The notes beneath the pieces were generated by a model. It saw only the letters and a program-made list of their open reading frames with translations. It searched no databases and was not told the origin of the DNA. A DNA stretch of 40,870 nucleotides from Agathobaculum sp. (lineage in GTDB: Bacteria; Bacillota; Clostridia; Oscillospirales; Butyricicoccaceae), in NCBI RefSeq assembly GCF_022775115.1, contig NZ_JALFLA010000018.1, positions 1 through 40,870 of the forward strand, given 5' to 3'. Positions 22,021 to 30,401 of the stretch are shown here, piece after piece. The stretch's first letter is position 1; every line of letters starts with the position of its first letter. The translations under genes and the position numbers were made by a program.

Positions 22021-23475
22021 ATGGGCAGACACAGCTTTTTCTTCAAAAACTATGTCTCGCATGTCGTGCTGATCGTGCTGGCATTTGCGATCGCGGGCAG
22101 CATGTTTTATTACCAGATGGGCAGCTACGCGCTCAAAACCAAGCAGGATGAGCTGCATACGACGGTCAAAAGTCTGGCCGAGCAGACCAAGCTGATGCAG
22201 CAGAGCGATTCGCAGGATTTTCTGGACTTTTACATGCTGTCGGTCGCGCGGATTGCCAAGGAGGATGAGATCACCGTGCTCGTCACCGACGAGCAGGGCG
22301 TGGTCACGCTGATCGCAGGGACGGACGGGCGCGCGGTGCTGTCGCCGGGCTATTTTATTGCGCCCGCCGCGGCGCAGCAGATACGCACCACCGGCAGCTA
22401 TGCCGCAGTGGGCACGATGGGCGTGTTCACCGAGGCGTCGACCTATGCGGTCGGCACGGGCGTGACCGACGAGAACGGCCAGCTCACCGGCATGGTGTTC
22501 GTCTCCACCAAGGACACTTCGGTCGCCGGGATGATCCGCCACTCGACGCAAACGCTCGTGCTCATCCTGCTGGCCACGCTGACGGTGGCGCTGCTGCTCT
22601 CGTTCATGATTTCGCAGCACATGACCCGGCCGCTCGGCGTGATCGCCGCGGCAGCCAAGGAGTTCGCGGCGGGCAATTTTGAGGTGCGCGTGCCCGAGGA
22701 TAACCACTGCTACGAGATCGACGAGCTGGCCGTCTCGTTCAACAACATGGCGCGTGACCTTGACCAGCTCGAGGAGCTGACGCGCGGCTTCATCTCCAAC
22801 GTCAGTCATGAGTTCAAAACGCCGATGACCACCATCGGCGGCTTTGTGGACGGAATGATCGACGGTACCATCCCGCCCGAGCAGTATGATAAATACCTGC
22901 ACATCATCGCCGAGGAGACCCGCCGTTTGTCGCGCATGGTGGGGCGTATGCTGGATGCGGCGAAAATTCAGTCGGGCGAGCTGCTGCTCTCGCCCGCGCC
23001 GTTTGACTTTACCGAAATGACGAGCCAAATCATCCTGTCGTTTGAGCAGAAGATCGAAAGGAAGGGGCTTGCGGTCGAGTGCGAGCTGACCGACCGCCTG
23101 ATGGTCATGGGCGACCGAGACCACCTTTACCGCGCGGTGTACAATCTGGTGGACAACGCGGTCAAATTTGTCGACGCTGGCGGCAAGCTGACGCTGCACG
23201 CCTATCCGGATGGGGATTTTTGCAGATTTTCCATCCGCAACACGGGTGCGGGCATCTCGGACGAGGACCTGCCGCATGTGTTCGACCGCTTTTACAAGGC
23301 GGATAAATCGCGCTCGATGGACAAAACAGGCGCGGGACTGGGGCTGTATATCGTCAAAAATATCATCAATCTGCACGGCGGCGAGATATCGGTCTGCTCC
23401 CACGATAGGGAAACCAAGTTCGCCTTCACCCTGCCGCTCGCGCCGCCGCAGCTGCCGGGCACCAAGGCGACGTGA
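22021..23475 (+). CDS. sensor histidine kinase, CssS-like by context
   Basis: A 484-residue membrane kinase. The first membrane helix is about 11-32, an extracytoplasmic sensor domain spans about 33-176, and the second helix is about 177-198. HAMP follows (about 199-252), then HisKA with His263 in SHEFKTP. The catalytic ATPase domain has N-box NLVDNA (375-380), NTGAGI (407-412) and TGAGLGL (436-442). It lies four bases after the response regulator and is therefore its partner. The sensor is the size expected for an extracytoplasmic signal such as misfolded secreted protein. The signal itself cannot be read from sequence. Confidence 0.9.
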   Translation: MGRHSFFFKNYVSHVVLIVLAFAIAGSMFYYQMGSYALKTKQDELHTTVKSLAEQTKLMQQSDSQDFLDFYMLSVARIAKEDEITVLVTDEQGVVTLIAGTDGRAVLSPGYFIAPAAAQQIRTTGSYAAVGTMGVFTEASTYAVGTGVTDENGQLTGMVFVSTKDTSVAGMIRHSTQTLVLILLATLTVALLLSFMISQHMTRPLGVIAAAAKEFAAGNFEVRVPEDNHCYEIDELAVSFNNMARDLDQLEELTRGFISNVSHEFKTPMTTIGGFVDGMIDGTIPPEQYDKYLHIIAEETRRLSRMVGRMLDAAKIQSGELLLSPAPFDFTEMTSQIILSFEQKIERKGLAVECELTDRLMVMGDRDHLYRAVYNLVDNAVKFVDAGGKLTLHAYPDGDFCRFSIRNTGAGISDEDLPHVFDRFYKADKSRSMDKTGAGLGLYIVKNIINLHGGEISVCSHDRETKFAFTLPLAPPQLPGTKAT

Positions 23476-23506
23476 CCATCCCGTCCGCTGGCGCACGGGC
23501 GCAAAG

Positions 23507-23560
23507 TTCAGAAAACGTTCACATTGTCTTCAACAAAACGCCACACAGCGGCTCTAGAAT
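23507..23560 (+). promoter_or_regulatory. htrA promoter with three TTCA half-sites
   Basis: TTCAGA (23507), TTCACA (23518) and TTCAAC (23529) lie exactly 11 bp apart, then 20 bp to TAGAAT (23555-23560). It has no conventional -35. In B. subtilis, htrA and htrB are CssR targets with repeated TTTTCACA octamers, which this resembles. Confidence 0.75.
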
Positions 23561-23593
23561 AAAGCCATCAAAACGGACAGGAGGCCATGGATC

Positions 23594-25024
23594 ATGGATG
23601 ACTTTAACTATAATAACAAGAGCGGCGACTCCCCCTATCAGCAGGGCGGCGGCTATCACCAGCCGAGCCAGTGGCAGCAGGAACAGCCGTCCGCCGCACA
23701 GCAGGGTGAGGAACCCCGCACCCCCTATCAAACGCCCGTGCAGCACCCGGAATACCGTTCCGCACCCTATGGGCAGCAGCCTTACGGCAGCGGGCAGATG
23801 CCCGGCGGCGCACCGCATACGCCGCCGCAGCCGCCCAAAAAGCGCGGCCACGGCGCGGTGATTGCACTGTGCAGCGTGGCGGCGGCCTGCCTGTTGTTTG
23901 CGGGCGGCGCAGTGCTCGGCTATTTTGTCACCGGCGCGGACGGCCAGCCCGGCGACACGCAGGCGGACGCGGGCAAGTCCGGTCTGCCCACCGTGCAGAT
24001 TACCGAGCGCCCGGTCTACGACCCGGATAACTACGATGTGGTAAACGGCCTTGCGGGTGAGGAGATCTACAAAAAGGTCAGCCCCTCGATCGTCTCGGTC
24101 GTGTCGAACGCGGGCAGTGGCTCAGGCGTTATCATGAGTGAGGACGGCTATATCATCACAAACAATCACGTCGTTGAGGACGCACAGCAGGTTGCTGTCA
24201 TGCTCAGCGACGGCACGCAGCTGCCGGCGGAGATCGTCGGCCTGGACGAGCAGACCGACCTTGCCGTGCTCCGCGCCACAACGATCACCAAGCTGACCGC
24301 CGCCGAGTTTGGTGATTCCGATCAGCTGCAGCCCGGTGAGTACGCATATGCGATCGGCTCGCCCGGCGGCGTGGAGCTGGCCAATACCATCACGGGTGGG
24401 CGTATCTCGGCCATCAACCGCGATATCACGATCAGCGACCGCGTGATGAGCCTGATTCAGACCGATGCGTCGATCAACCCCGGTAACTCGGGTGGCGCGC
24501 TCATCAACAAGTACGGGCAGGTCGTCGGCATCACGTCGGCCAAGATATCCGGCTCGAGCTTTGGCTCGGCGGCGTATGAGGGCTTGGGCTTCGCCATCCC
24601 GATGAACACAGCCAAGACGATCGTCGACGAGCTGATTGCAAACGGCTACATCGCCGGACGGCCGTCTATCGGTATCACCGGGCAGAACATCGACCAAGGT
24701 GTGTATATCCGCTGGATCGACCCGCGTGCGTATGCTGCAAGTGAGGGGCTGAAGGCCGGCGATATCATCACAGCGGTCAATGGTCAGCAAGTCTCGACGA
24801 TGAATGAGATCAACGCGATCAAGGAAGGCATGAAGGCGGGCGACAAGATCACACTGACTGTCTACCGCATGAGCGAGGGCAGAACGATCGACGTGACCGT
24901 TACGCTGACCGACGCGCACGACCTGTCGAGCGAGAACGGGAGCACCCAGCAGCAGCAAACGCCCCAGAACGGCAGCGGCGGCTATTACTATAACGACCCC
25001 TTCTCCTATTTCTTCCGCTGGTAA
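23594..25024 (+). CDS. htrA: HtrA/DegP-type trypsin-like serine protease with PDZ domain
   Basis: A 476-residue S1C protease. A long Gln/Pro/Tyr-rich cytoplasmic N-terminus (1-82) precedes one membrane helix (about 86-112), then the extracellular protease domain with catalytic triad H192 (NNHVV), D222 (TDLAVLR) and S299 (GNSGGAL). A single PDZ domain (about 350-445) and a Gln/Tyr-rich tail follow. The family degrades misfolded proteins at the cell surface. The start is after ACAGGAGG. It follows the two-component genes but has its own promoter with OmpR-type half-sites, and it ends in a strong terminator. Confidence 0.94.
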   Translation: MDDFNYNNKSGDSPYQQGGGYHQPSQWQQEQPSAAQQGEEPRTPYQTPVQHPEYRSAPYGQQPYGSGQMPGGAPHTPPQPPKKRGHGAVIALCSVAAACLLFAGGAVLGYFVTGADGQPGDTQADAGKSGLPTVQITERPVYDPDNYDVVNGLAGEEIYKKVSPSIVSVVSNAGSGSGVIMSEDGYIITNNHVVEDAQQVAVMLSDGTQLPAEIVGLDEQTDLAVLRATTITKLTAAEFGDSDQLQPGEYAYAIGSPGGVELANTITGGRISAINRDITISDRVMSLIQTDASINPGNSGGALINKYGQVVGITSAKISGSSFGSAAYEGLGFAIPMNTAKTIVDELIANGYIAGRPSIGITGQNIDQGVYIRWIDPRAYAASEGLKAGDIITAVNGQQVSTMNEINAIKEGMKAGDKITLTVYRMSEGRTIDVTVTLTDAHDLSSENGSTQQQQTPQNGSGGYYYNDPFSYFFRW

Positions 25025-25046
25025 GCGGCTGAAAACCGCGTAGCTC

Positions 25047-25076
25047 AAAAAAGTCTGCCTGCGGGCAGACTTTTTT
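25047..25076 (+). terminator. terminator after htrA
   Basis: GTCTGCC-TGCG-GGCAGAC stem flanked by six A and six T. Confidence 0.9.
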
Positions 25077-25401
25077 GTGTCTGCTGCGCAGGACAGCCGT
25101 GCGGCAGGCGCATATTTTGGCGGGTTTTCTAAAGAAAGGCGTTGCAATCCGGCCGAGGGGATGCTATAATGCAAATATCTTGGGCAACACCGCACAATTG
25201 CGTTTTCCGCGCTTTGCGAAAATTTTGTGCTCTGATTTCGTTGCAATTTCTTGTAATACATCGACTAATACTGCAAAATTCTGCCTTATCAGTACACAAA
25301 ATTTTATCGCAAATTGCTTTTGCCGAATTATGTGGCCTTACCCTTGCTGCTTTCCGCGCCCGGGGCGCAAAGCGCGTACATCGGGCGGGACGACAAAGGG
25401 C
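25077..25401 (+). other. gene-free AT-rich region with one promoter
   Basis: TTGCAA (25142-25147), 17-bp spacer and TATAAT (25165-25170) make a good promoter, but no ORF with a ribosome binding site follows. The next 200 bases are AT-rich with many TTGC/GCAA motifs. I see no clear terminator before the methionine-transport promoter. It may encode an RNA or be an extended regulatory region for metNIQ. Confidence 0.35.
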
Positions 25402-25430
25402 TTGACAAATACCGCCCGCTGCGGTACACT
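25402..25430 (+). promoter_or_regulatory. promoter of the metNIQ leader
   Basis: TTGACA (25402-25407), 17-bp spacer, TACACT (25425-25430). The leader peptide starts about 40 bases downstream. Confidence 0.75.
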
Positions 25431-25476
25431 ATAAAAACAGGCGGTAATACCTGTAAATCCGTAGGAGAAGGAGAAA

Positions 25477-25566
25477 ATGACCATGCTGACCATGCGAATG
25501 CATCTGTGTGACATGTGCTGTTTTGCTCGTTTTGCTGCGGCGCGGGGGCATTGGCTCTCGCGGTAA
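25477..25566 (+). CDS. Met/Cys-rich leader peptide of metNIQ
   Basis: A 29-residue ORF with an excellent ribosome binding site (AGGAGAAGGAG). Its first 15 codons are MTMLTMRMHLCDMCC: five Met and three Cys. It sits between the promoter and an intrinsic terminator, upstream of a methionine importer. This is the design of a transcription-attenuation leader, in which ribosome stalling at scarce Met or Cys codons would block the terminator. No SAM riboswitch (S-box) was seen in this leader. Function is inferred from layout. Confidence 0.6.
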   Translation: MTMLTMRMHLCDMCCFARFAAARGHWLSR

Positions 25567-25567
25567 C

Positions 25568-25654
25568 GGCGCGGGCCGCTTTGTGTGCGGCTATGGCGCC
25601 AAACGTTCAGAAGGCGGGCGGAAAGCAGCTCATCTGCTTTCCGCTTTTATTTTA
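25568..25654 (+). terminator. attenuator hairpins before metN
   Basis: A first hairpin (GGCGC/GCGCC closing CCGC/GCGG, 25568-25600) directly follows the leader stop codon. A terminator follows: GCGGAAAGCAG-CTCAT-CTGCTTTCCGC (25618-25644), then TTTTATTTTA. It lies before metN (TTG 25682), so it can only be regulatory for that operon. Confidence 0.75.
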
Positions 25655-25681
25655 GGATTTTAGCTACAAGGAGGGATCGGC

Positions 25682-26701
25682 TTGGAGCAGGATGTCATTG
25701 TCAGCATCCGCGGCCTGAACAAGACCTTTCACGGCCGGGCGGGCACGGTGACCGCGCTTGACGGAATCGATCTGGATATTGCGCGGGGTGAAATTTTCGG
25801 CATCATCGGCCTTTCAGGCGCGGGCAAATCGACGCTGGTACGCTGCATCAATTTTTTGGAAAAGCCGACGCAGGGCACGGTCACGGTGGACGGACAGGAG
25901 CTGGGCGCGCTGGGCAAAAAGGCGCTGCTCGAGGCACGCCGCGGCATGGGCATGATCTTCCAGCAGTTTAACCTATTGCAGCAGCGCACCGCGCTTGAGA
26001 ATATCTGCTTCCCGCTGGAGATCGCAGGCACGCACAAGGCCGATGCTGTGCGCCGCGCGCGGGAGCTGCTTAAAGTCGTCGGCCTGAGCGACCGCGCGGA
26101 CAACTACCCCTCCCAGCTTTCGGGCGGGCAGCAGCAGCGCGTAGCCATCGCCCGCGCGCTTGCCACCAAGCCCAAGATACTGCTGTGCGACGAGGCGACC
26201 AGCGCGCTCGACCCGACGACCACGCGCGCCATCCTTGCGCTGCTCAAGGAGATCAACCGCGCGCTCGGCATTACCATCATCGTTATCACACATGAGATGG
26301 CGGTCATCGAGGAGATATGCCAGCGCGTGGCCATCATTGATGCCAGCCGTATCGCTGAGGTCGGCGCGGTCGAGCAGGTGTTCACGCGGCCGCAGTCGGC
26401 CATGGCCAAGCAGCTCATCTACCCGGACGGCAAGCGGGACGGGCTGGCTATCGGCAGGCATTATTGCCGCATCGTGTTTGACGGTAACTCGTCCTTCGAG
26501 CCGGTGGTGAGCAATATGGTGCTCGAGTGCAAAGCGCCGGTCAATATCATGTTTGCAAACACCAAGGACATCGACGGCAAGGCCTACGGTCAGATGCTGC
26601 TGCAGCTGCCTGAGGACGAACGTGCCGCGCGGCGCGCGCTGGCCTATCTGCAAACGCAGAACGTGCATGTAGAGGAGGGGGACGCGGATGATTTCACCTG
26701 A
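25682..26701 (+). CDS. metN: methionine ABC transporter ATPase
   Basis: A 339-residue ABC ATPase powering D/L-methionine uptake. Walker A GLSGAGKS is at 43-50, signature [15 protein letters not shown] near 145-159, Walker [14 protein letters not shown] near 167-179. A C-terminal NIL (ACT-like) domain (about 262-335) binds methionine and inhibits transport in the E. coli homologue. The start is TTG 25682, supported by AAGGAGGG. The gene overlaps metI by 14 bases. Confidence 0.95.
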   Translation: MEQDVIVSIRGLNKTFHGRAGTVTALDGIDLDIARGEIFGIIGLSGAGKSTLVRCINFLEKPTQGTVTVDGQELGALGKKALLEARRGMGMIFQQFNLLQQRTALENICFPLEIAGTHKADAVRRARELLKVVGLSDRADNYPSQLSGGQQQRVAIARALATKPKILLCDEATSALDPTTTRAILALLKEINRALGITIIVITHEMAVIEEICQRVAIIDASRIAEVGAVEQVFTRPQSAMAKQLIYPDGKRDGLAIGRHYCRIVFDGNSSFEPVVSNMVLECKAPVNIMFANTKDIDGKAYGQMLLQLPEDERAARRALAYLQTQNVHVEEGDADDFT

Positions 26702-27350
26702 GCTTTGGGGGCTGATCGGCCGGGGCATTTTGGAGACGCTGTACATGGTCATCGTCTCGACGCTGGCCTCCTACCTCATCGGCCTGCCGCTCGGTCTGCT
26801 GCTCGTGGCGACGGCAAAGGACGGTGTGCGGCCGATGCCCGCGCTCAACGCGGTGGTCGGCGTGATCGTTAATATCCTGCGCTCGATCCCGTTTTTGATC
26901 CTCGCGGTGCTGTTTATGCCGGTCACGCGCGCGATCGTCGGCACGACCATCGGCTCGACCGCGACTATCGTGCCGCTGACCATCGCGGCCGCGCCCTATG
27001 TCGCGCGTATGGTGGAAAGCTCGATCAAAGAGGTCGGCTTTGGTGTGATCGAGGCCGCGCAGTCGATGGGCGCAAGCCCGTGGCAGATCGTGACCAAGGT
27101 GCTCGTGCCCGAGGCCAAGCCCTCGCTGCTGGTGGGCGCGGCTATCTCGATCGTCACCATCCTCGGCTATTCGGCGATGGCCGGCTTTATCGGCGGCGGC
27201 GGATTGGGTACGATCGCGCAGAATTACGGCTATAACCGAAACCAGACCCCGCCGATGATCGTTACAGTCGTGCTACTGGTCGTGATCGTGCAGATCTTCC
27301 AGACCATCGGCCTGAGGCTGTCCCACAAGCTGGACAAGCGCAATAAATAA
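26688..27350 (+). CDS. metI: methionine ABC transporter permease
   Basis: A 220-residue permease with five predicted membrane helices and the BPD_transp_1 loop EAAQSMGASPWQI (about 124-136). It forms the channel with MetN. The start lies inside metN after GGAGGGGG. Confidence 0.94.
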   Translation: MISPELWGLIGRGILETLYMVIVSTLASYLIGLPLGLLLVATAKDGVRPMPALNAVVGVIVNILRSIPFLILAVLFMPVTRAIVGTTIGSTATIVPLTIAAAPYVARMVESSIKEVGFGVIEAAQSMGASPWQIVTKVLVPEAKPSLLVGAAISIVTILGYSAMAGFIGGGGLGTIAQNYGYNRNQTPPMIVTVVLLVVIVQIFQTIGLRLSHKLDKRNK

Positions 27351-27393
27351 CTTTTGTCGCAAATAACCCATATATAAAAAAGGAGAGAACATC

Positions 27394-28215
27394 ATGAAGA
27401 AGAAAGTTGCACTGGTGCTGGCGGGCACACTGCTGACCGCCACGCTCGCAGGCTGCGGGGGCGGCAATGCGGGCGGAGACAAGCTGGAGGTCATCAAGGT
27501 CGGCGCGACCCCAACGCCGCATGCGGAGATCCTGAACGCGGCCAAGGACATCCTTGCCGAAAAGGGCTATGACCTGCAGATCACCGAATTTACCGATTAC
27601 ATCCAGCCCAATGTGGCCGTAAACGACGGCCAGCTGGATGCCAACTACTTCCAGCACCTGCCCTATCTGGAGCAGAAGTGCGCGGAGGAGGGCTATGCGC
27701 TCGTAAACGCGGGCGGTATCCACTATGAGCCGTACGGCCTCTATCCCGGCAAGACGGCCACCATCGACGCGCTGCCGGACGGCGCCACGATTGCTGTGCC
27801 CAATGACGCGACCAACGAGACTCGCGCGCTGCTGCTTTTGCAGGATCAGGGCCTAATCAAGCTCAAGGACGGCATCGACGCGACGCAGATGGCCACCGTG
27901 CTGGACATCGTAGAAAATCCGAAGAACCTGAATATCAGTGAGCTGGCTGCCGAGCAGATCCCGCGCTCGCTACAGGATGTCGACATGGCTGTTATCAACG
28001 GCAACTATGCGCTGCAGTTTGATCTGAACGTCAACGATGACGCGGTGGCCGCGGAGTCCGCGGAATACGGCTCGGTCTATGTCAACGTGATCGCTTGCCG
28101 CGCGGGCGATGAGAACAGCGACAAGATAAAGGCACTGGTCGAGGCGCTGCACTCGGACACGGTAAAGCAGTTTATCGAGGAGAAGTATCAGGGCGCGGTC
28201 GTACCGACGTTCTGA
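27394..28215 (+). CDS. metQ: methionine-binding lipoprotein (NlpA family)
   Basis: A 273-residue substrate-binding protein. The lipobox LAGC gives lipidated Cys21. The NlpA/MetQ fold begins with IKVGATPTPHAEIL and includes TEFTDYIQPN, then VPNDATNETRALLLLQ and the GLIKLKDG block. It delivers methionine to MetNI at the outer face of the membrane. AAAGGAGAG precedes the ATG. Last gene of the operon. Confidence 0.94.
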   Translation: MKKKVALVLAGTLLTATLAGCGGGNAGGDKLEVIKVGATPTPHAEILNAAKDILAEKGYDLQITEFTDYIQPNVAVNDGQLDANYFQHLPYLEQKCAEEGYALVNAGGIHYEPYGLYPGKTATIDALPDGATIAVPNDATNETRALLLLQDQGLIKLKDGIDATQMATVLDIVENPKNLNISELAAEQIPRSLQDVDMAVINGNYALQFDLNVNDDAVAAESAEYGSVYVNVIACRAGDENSDKIKALVEALHSDTVKQFIEEKYQGAVVPTF

Positions 28216-28263
28216 AGCAGACGCGCCGCCGCAGGACTTGTAAAGCCGCACCGGGCGTGACAA

Positions 28264-28296
28264 AAGAAGGGTGAAAGCATGGCTTTCACCCTTCTT
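28264..28296. terminator. terminator between metQ and fabD
   Basis: A perfect 15-bp stem AAGAAGGGTGAAAGC with its complement and an ATG loop. On the minus strand it is followed by TTTTGTC, so it best serves fabD; on the plus strand it has no T run beyond CTTCTT. Confidence 0.75.
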
Positions 28297-28333
28297 GCTA
28301 TGTCTGCCGTGTGTGGGATAGGTTGGAGCAGGC

Positions 28334-29251
28334 TCACTCAGCAGCCGCGCGCACGCCCGCCATGTCGCCCGCGGCCTTGCACACAAGCGCTTTGCTGATT
28401 TTGCCCGCGAAGCCGGTGAGCGTTGTACCCGGGCCGACCTCGCGTGCGGTGGTCAGTCCGGCGTCCAGCCCGTTCTGCACCAGACGGCTCCAACGCACGG
28501 GCGAGACCATATGCCGCTCCAGATGGGCGGGCAGATCGTCGGTGCTCAGCACCTGCCCGTCGAGGTTAGAGTATATGTCCATCTGCGGGGCGGAGAAGGT
28601 AAAGTCCGCCGCGTAGGCGCGCAGCTCGGCTGCGGCGCCGGCCATCAGCGGCGTGTGGAACGCGCCCGATACGGCCAGCGGCAGCGCGCGGCGCGCACCG
28701 GCGGCCTTGCAGTTTTCGATCGCCTGTGCGAGCGCGGCCTTTTCGCCCGCAATGACAAGCTGCCCGGGGCAGTTGTAGTTGACCGGGCGGACAAGGCCGC
28801 TCGTCACCTTGGCGCAGGCGTCCTCGATGGCCGCGTCGTCCAGCCCGAGGATGGCGGCCATGCCGCTGTCGATCGAATCGGCCGCCTGCTGCATCAGCTT
28901 GCCGCGCATCGAGACGATTTTGACCCCGTCCGCCGGCGAGAGCACGCCCGCAGCGGTCAGCGCGGTGTACTCGCCCAGCGAGAAGCCCGCAGCGGCGCGG
29001 AAGGTGACGCCCAGCTCCCGCAGCGCGGCCAGCGCGGCCAGCGAATGAGTGAAAATGGCGATCTGGCTGTTTTCCGTGCGGGAAAGCGTGTCCTTATCGC
29101 TGTCAAAGCAGAGCTTTGCTATGTTAAGACCGGCGCCGTCGCTCGCCTGCTCAAACACCAGCCGGGCGGCGGCGCTGTTTTCGTATAGATCCTTACCCAT
29201 GCCCGGGGTCTGCGCCCCTTGGCCGGGGAAAAATGCGAAACCGTATTCCAT
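28334..29251 (-). CDS. fabD: malonyl-CoA:ACP transacylase
   Basis: A 305-residue FabD, which loads malonyl groups onto acyl carrier protein. FPGQGAQ (8-14) and the nucleophile motif GFSLGE with Ser91 are present, and a His near 190-200 lies in SGAFHTPLM. The start is set by TTGGAGG on the minus strand. It is unusual in being divergent from the rest of the fab operon. Its promoter overlaps that of fabH. Confidence 0.95.
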   Translation of the reverse strand: MEYGFAFFPGQGAQTPGMGKDLYENSAAARLVFEQASDGAGLNIAKLCFDSDKDTLSRTENSQIAIFTHSLAALAALRELGVTFRAAAGFSLGEYTALTAAGVLSPADGVKIVSMRGKLMQQAADSIDSGMAAILGLDDAAIEDACAKVTSGLVRPVNYNCPGQLVIAGEKAALAQAIENCKAAGARRALPLAVSGAFHTPLMAGAAAELRAYAADFTFSAPQMDIYSNLDGQVLSTDDLPAHLERHMVSPVRWSRLVQNGLDAGLTTAREVGPGTTLTGFAGKISKALVCKAAGDMAGVRAAAE

Positions 29252-29291
29252 TTGTTTTTCCTCCAAATCGTTGGCCAACCCTCTGAAAAGG

Positions 29292-29346
29292 TTGACAATA
29301 CTGCTGCCTTTTATTATAATAGGTGAGGAATACTTTGTCAATCAAA
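29292..29346. promoter_or_regulatory. overlapping divergent fabD/fabH promoters with FabT-like operator
   Basis: Plus strand: TTGACA (29292-29297), 17 bp, TATAAT (29315-29320) for fabH. Minus strand: TTGACA (29341-29336), 17 bp, TATAAT (29318-29313) for fabD. The palindrome-like TTTGTCAATCAAA (29334-29346; reverse TTTGATTGACAAA) matches 11 of 13 positions of the FabT-type operator TTTGATTATCAAA as I remember it. It overlaps the fabD -35 and the fabH start region, so one repressor could control both. Confidence 0.65.
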
Positions 29347-29401
29347 CTATCGTCGCTTTTCCGCGCAACAGGGGGAAGCGATTTCATTTGGGGAGAGGAA
29401 C

Positions 29402-30382
29402 ATGCAGAGCAAAATGCTTGGAGTGGGCAGCTATGTGCCCGAGTACCGCTTGACCAACGCGGAGCTGGAACGGCTGGTCGAGACGAGCGATGAATGGATC
29501 GTGCAGCGCACCGGCATACACGAGCGCCGCATCGCCAAAGGAAAGAGAACGGCGGACATGGCGCTGGCCGCCGCGCAGCAGGCGCTGGCTGACGCGGGCG
29601 TAGCGCCCGAGGAGATCGATCTGATCCTCGTCTCGACCGTCACGCCGGACAGCCTGACGCCCACGGTGGCTTGCCGGGTGCAGGCCGCGCTCGGCGCGAA
29701 AAACGCCGCCGCGCTGGATTTCAACGCCGCGTGCAGCGGCTTTGTGTACGCGGTGGAGATGGCGGACAGCTACATCCGCTCCGGCAAGAAAAAGCGGGTG
29801 CTCGTCATCTCGGCCGAGCGTTTGCACAGCGTGATCGACTATACCGACCGCACGACTTGTGTGCTGTTCGGAGACGGCGCGGGTGCGGCTGTGTTTGCGC
29901 CGAGCGGGGACGGGAGCGGCGTGCTCTCGACCTACTCAATGGCGGACGGCACGATGGGCGACGCGCTGTATATCGGCGCGCTGCCGGTCGAGGACGATCC
30001 TTTCGGCGCGTCGCGCCCGACCGTGACAGATACGCGCTACCTGACGATGGCGGGCAACGACGTGTTCCGTTTTACTGCCACTGCCGTGCCCGCGGCCATC
30101 GACAAGGCGTTGGAGCAAGTGGGCAAAACGGCCGACGAGGTCGACTGGTTCGTGCTGCATCAGGCAAACCAGCGCATCATCAAGATGGTCGCCAAAAAGT
30201 ATGGATTGGATGAGCGCAAAATCTACATCAACATGGACCGCTTTGGCAACACGTCGAGCGCGTCCGTGCCGCTGTGTCTGGCGGAGATGAAGCAAAAGGG
30301 CTTGCTGCATGAGGGGCAGCTTATCCTGCTGGCCGGCTTTGGCGGCGGGCTGACCTATGGCTCGGCACTGATTCGTCTATAA
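29402..30382 (+). CDS. fabH: beta-ketoacyl-ACP synthase III
   Basis: A 326-residue KAS III, which condenses acetyl- or branched acyl-CoA with malonyl-ACP to start fatty acid synthesis. The active-site Cys111 is in AACSGFVYA, the His in LHQANQRI (about 243-250), and the Asn in FGNTSSAS (about 277-284). GAGAGGAAC precedes the ATG. First gene of the fab/acc operon. Its 5' leader has GGGGGAA (29371-29377), complementary to the C-rich sRNA loop. Confidence 0.96.
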   Translation: MQSKMLGVGSYVPEYRLTNAELERLVETSDEWIVQRTGIHERRIAKGKRTADMALAAAQQALADAGVAPEEIDLILVSTVTPDSLTPTVACRVQAALGAKNAAALDFNAACSGFVYAVEMADSYIRSGKKKRVLVISAERLHSVIDYTDRTTCVLFGDGAGAAVFAPSGDGSGVLSTYSMADGTMGDALYIGALPVEDDPFGASRPTVTDTRYLTMAGNDVFRFTATAVPAAIDKALEQVGKTADEVDWFVLHQANQRIIKMVAKKYGLDERKIYINMDRFGNTSSASVPLCLAEMKQKGLLHEGQLILLAGFGGGLTYGSALIRL

Positions 30383-30401
30383 AGGAGAGGGGTATACTAT
30401 T

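Noticed and set aside
11684-23560. Pho boxes for PhoB/PhoP
   Set aside because: The 11-bp direct repeats also fit Pho boxes, but no phosphate genes are linked, and the adjacent regulator-kinase-HtrA order favours a CssR-like regulator. It is not excluded.
25075-25434. A 119-codon frame after htrA
   Set aside because: It starts inside the htrA terminator, has no ribosome binding site, runs through two promoters and looks like no protein.
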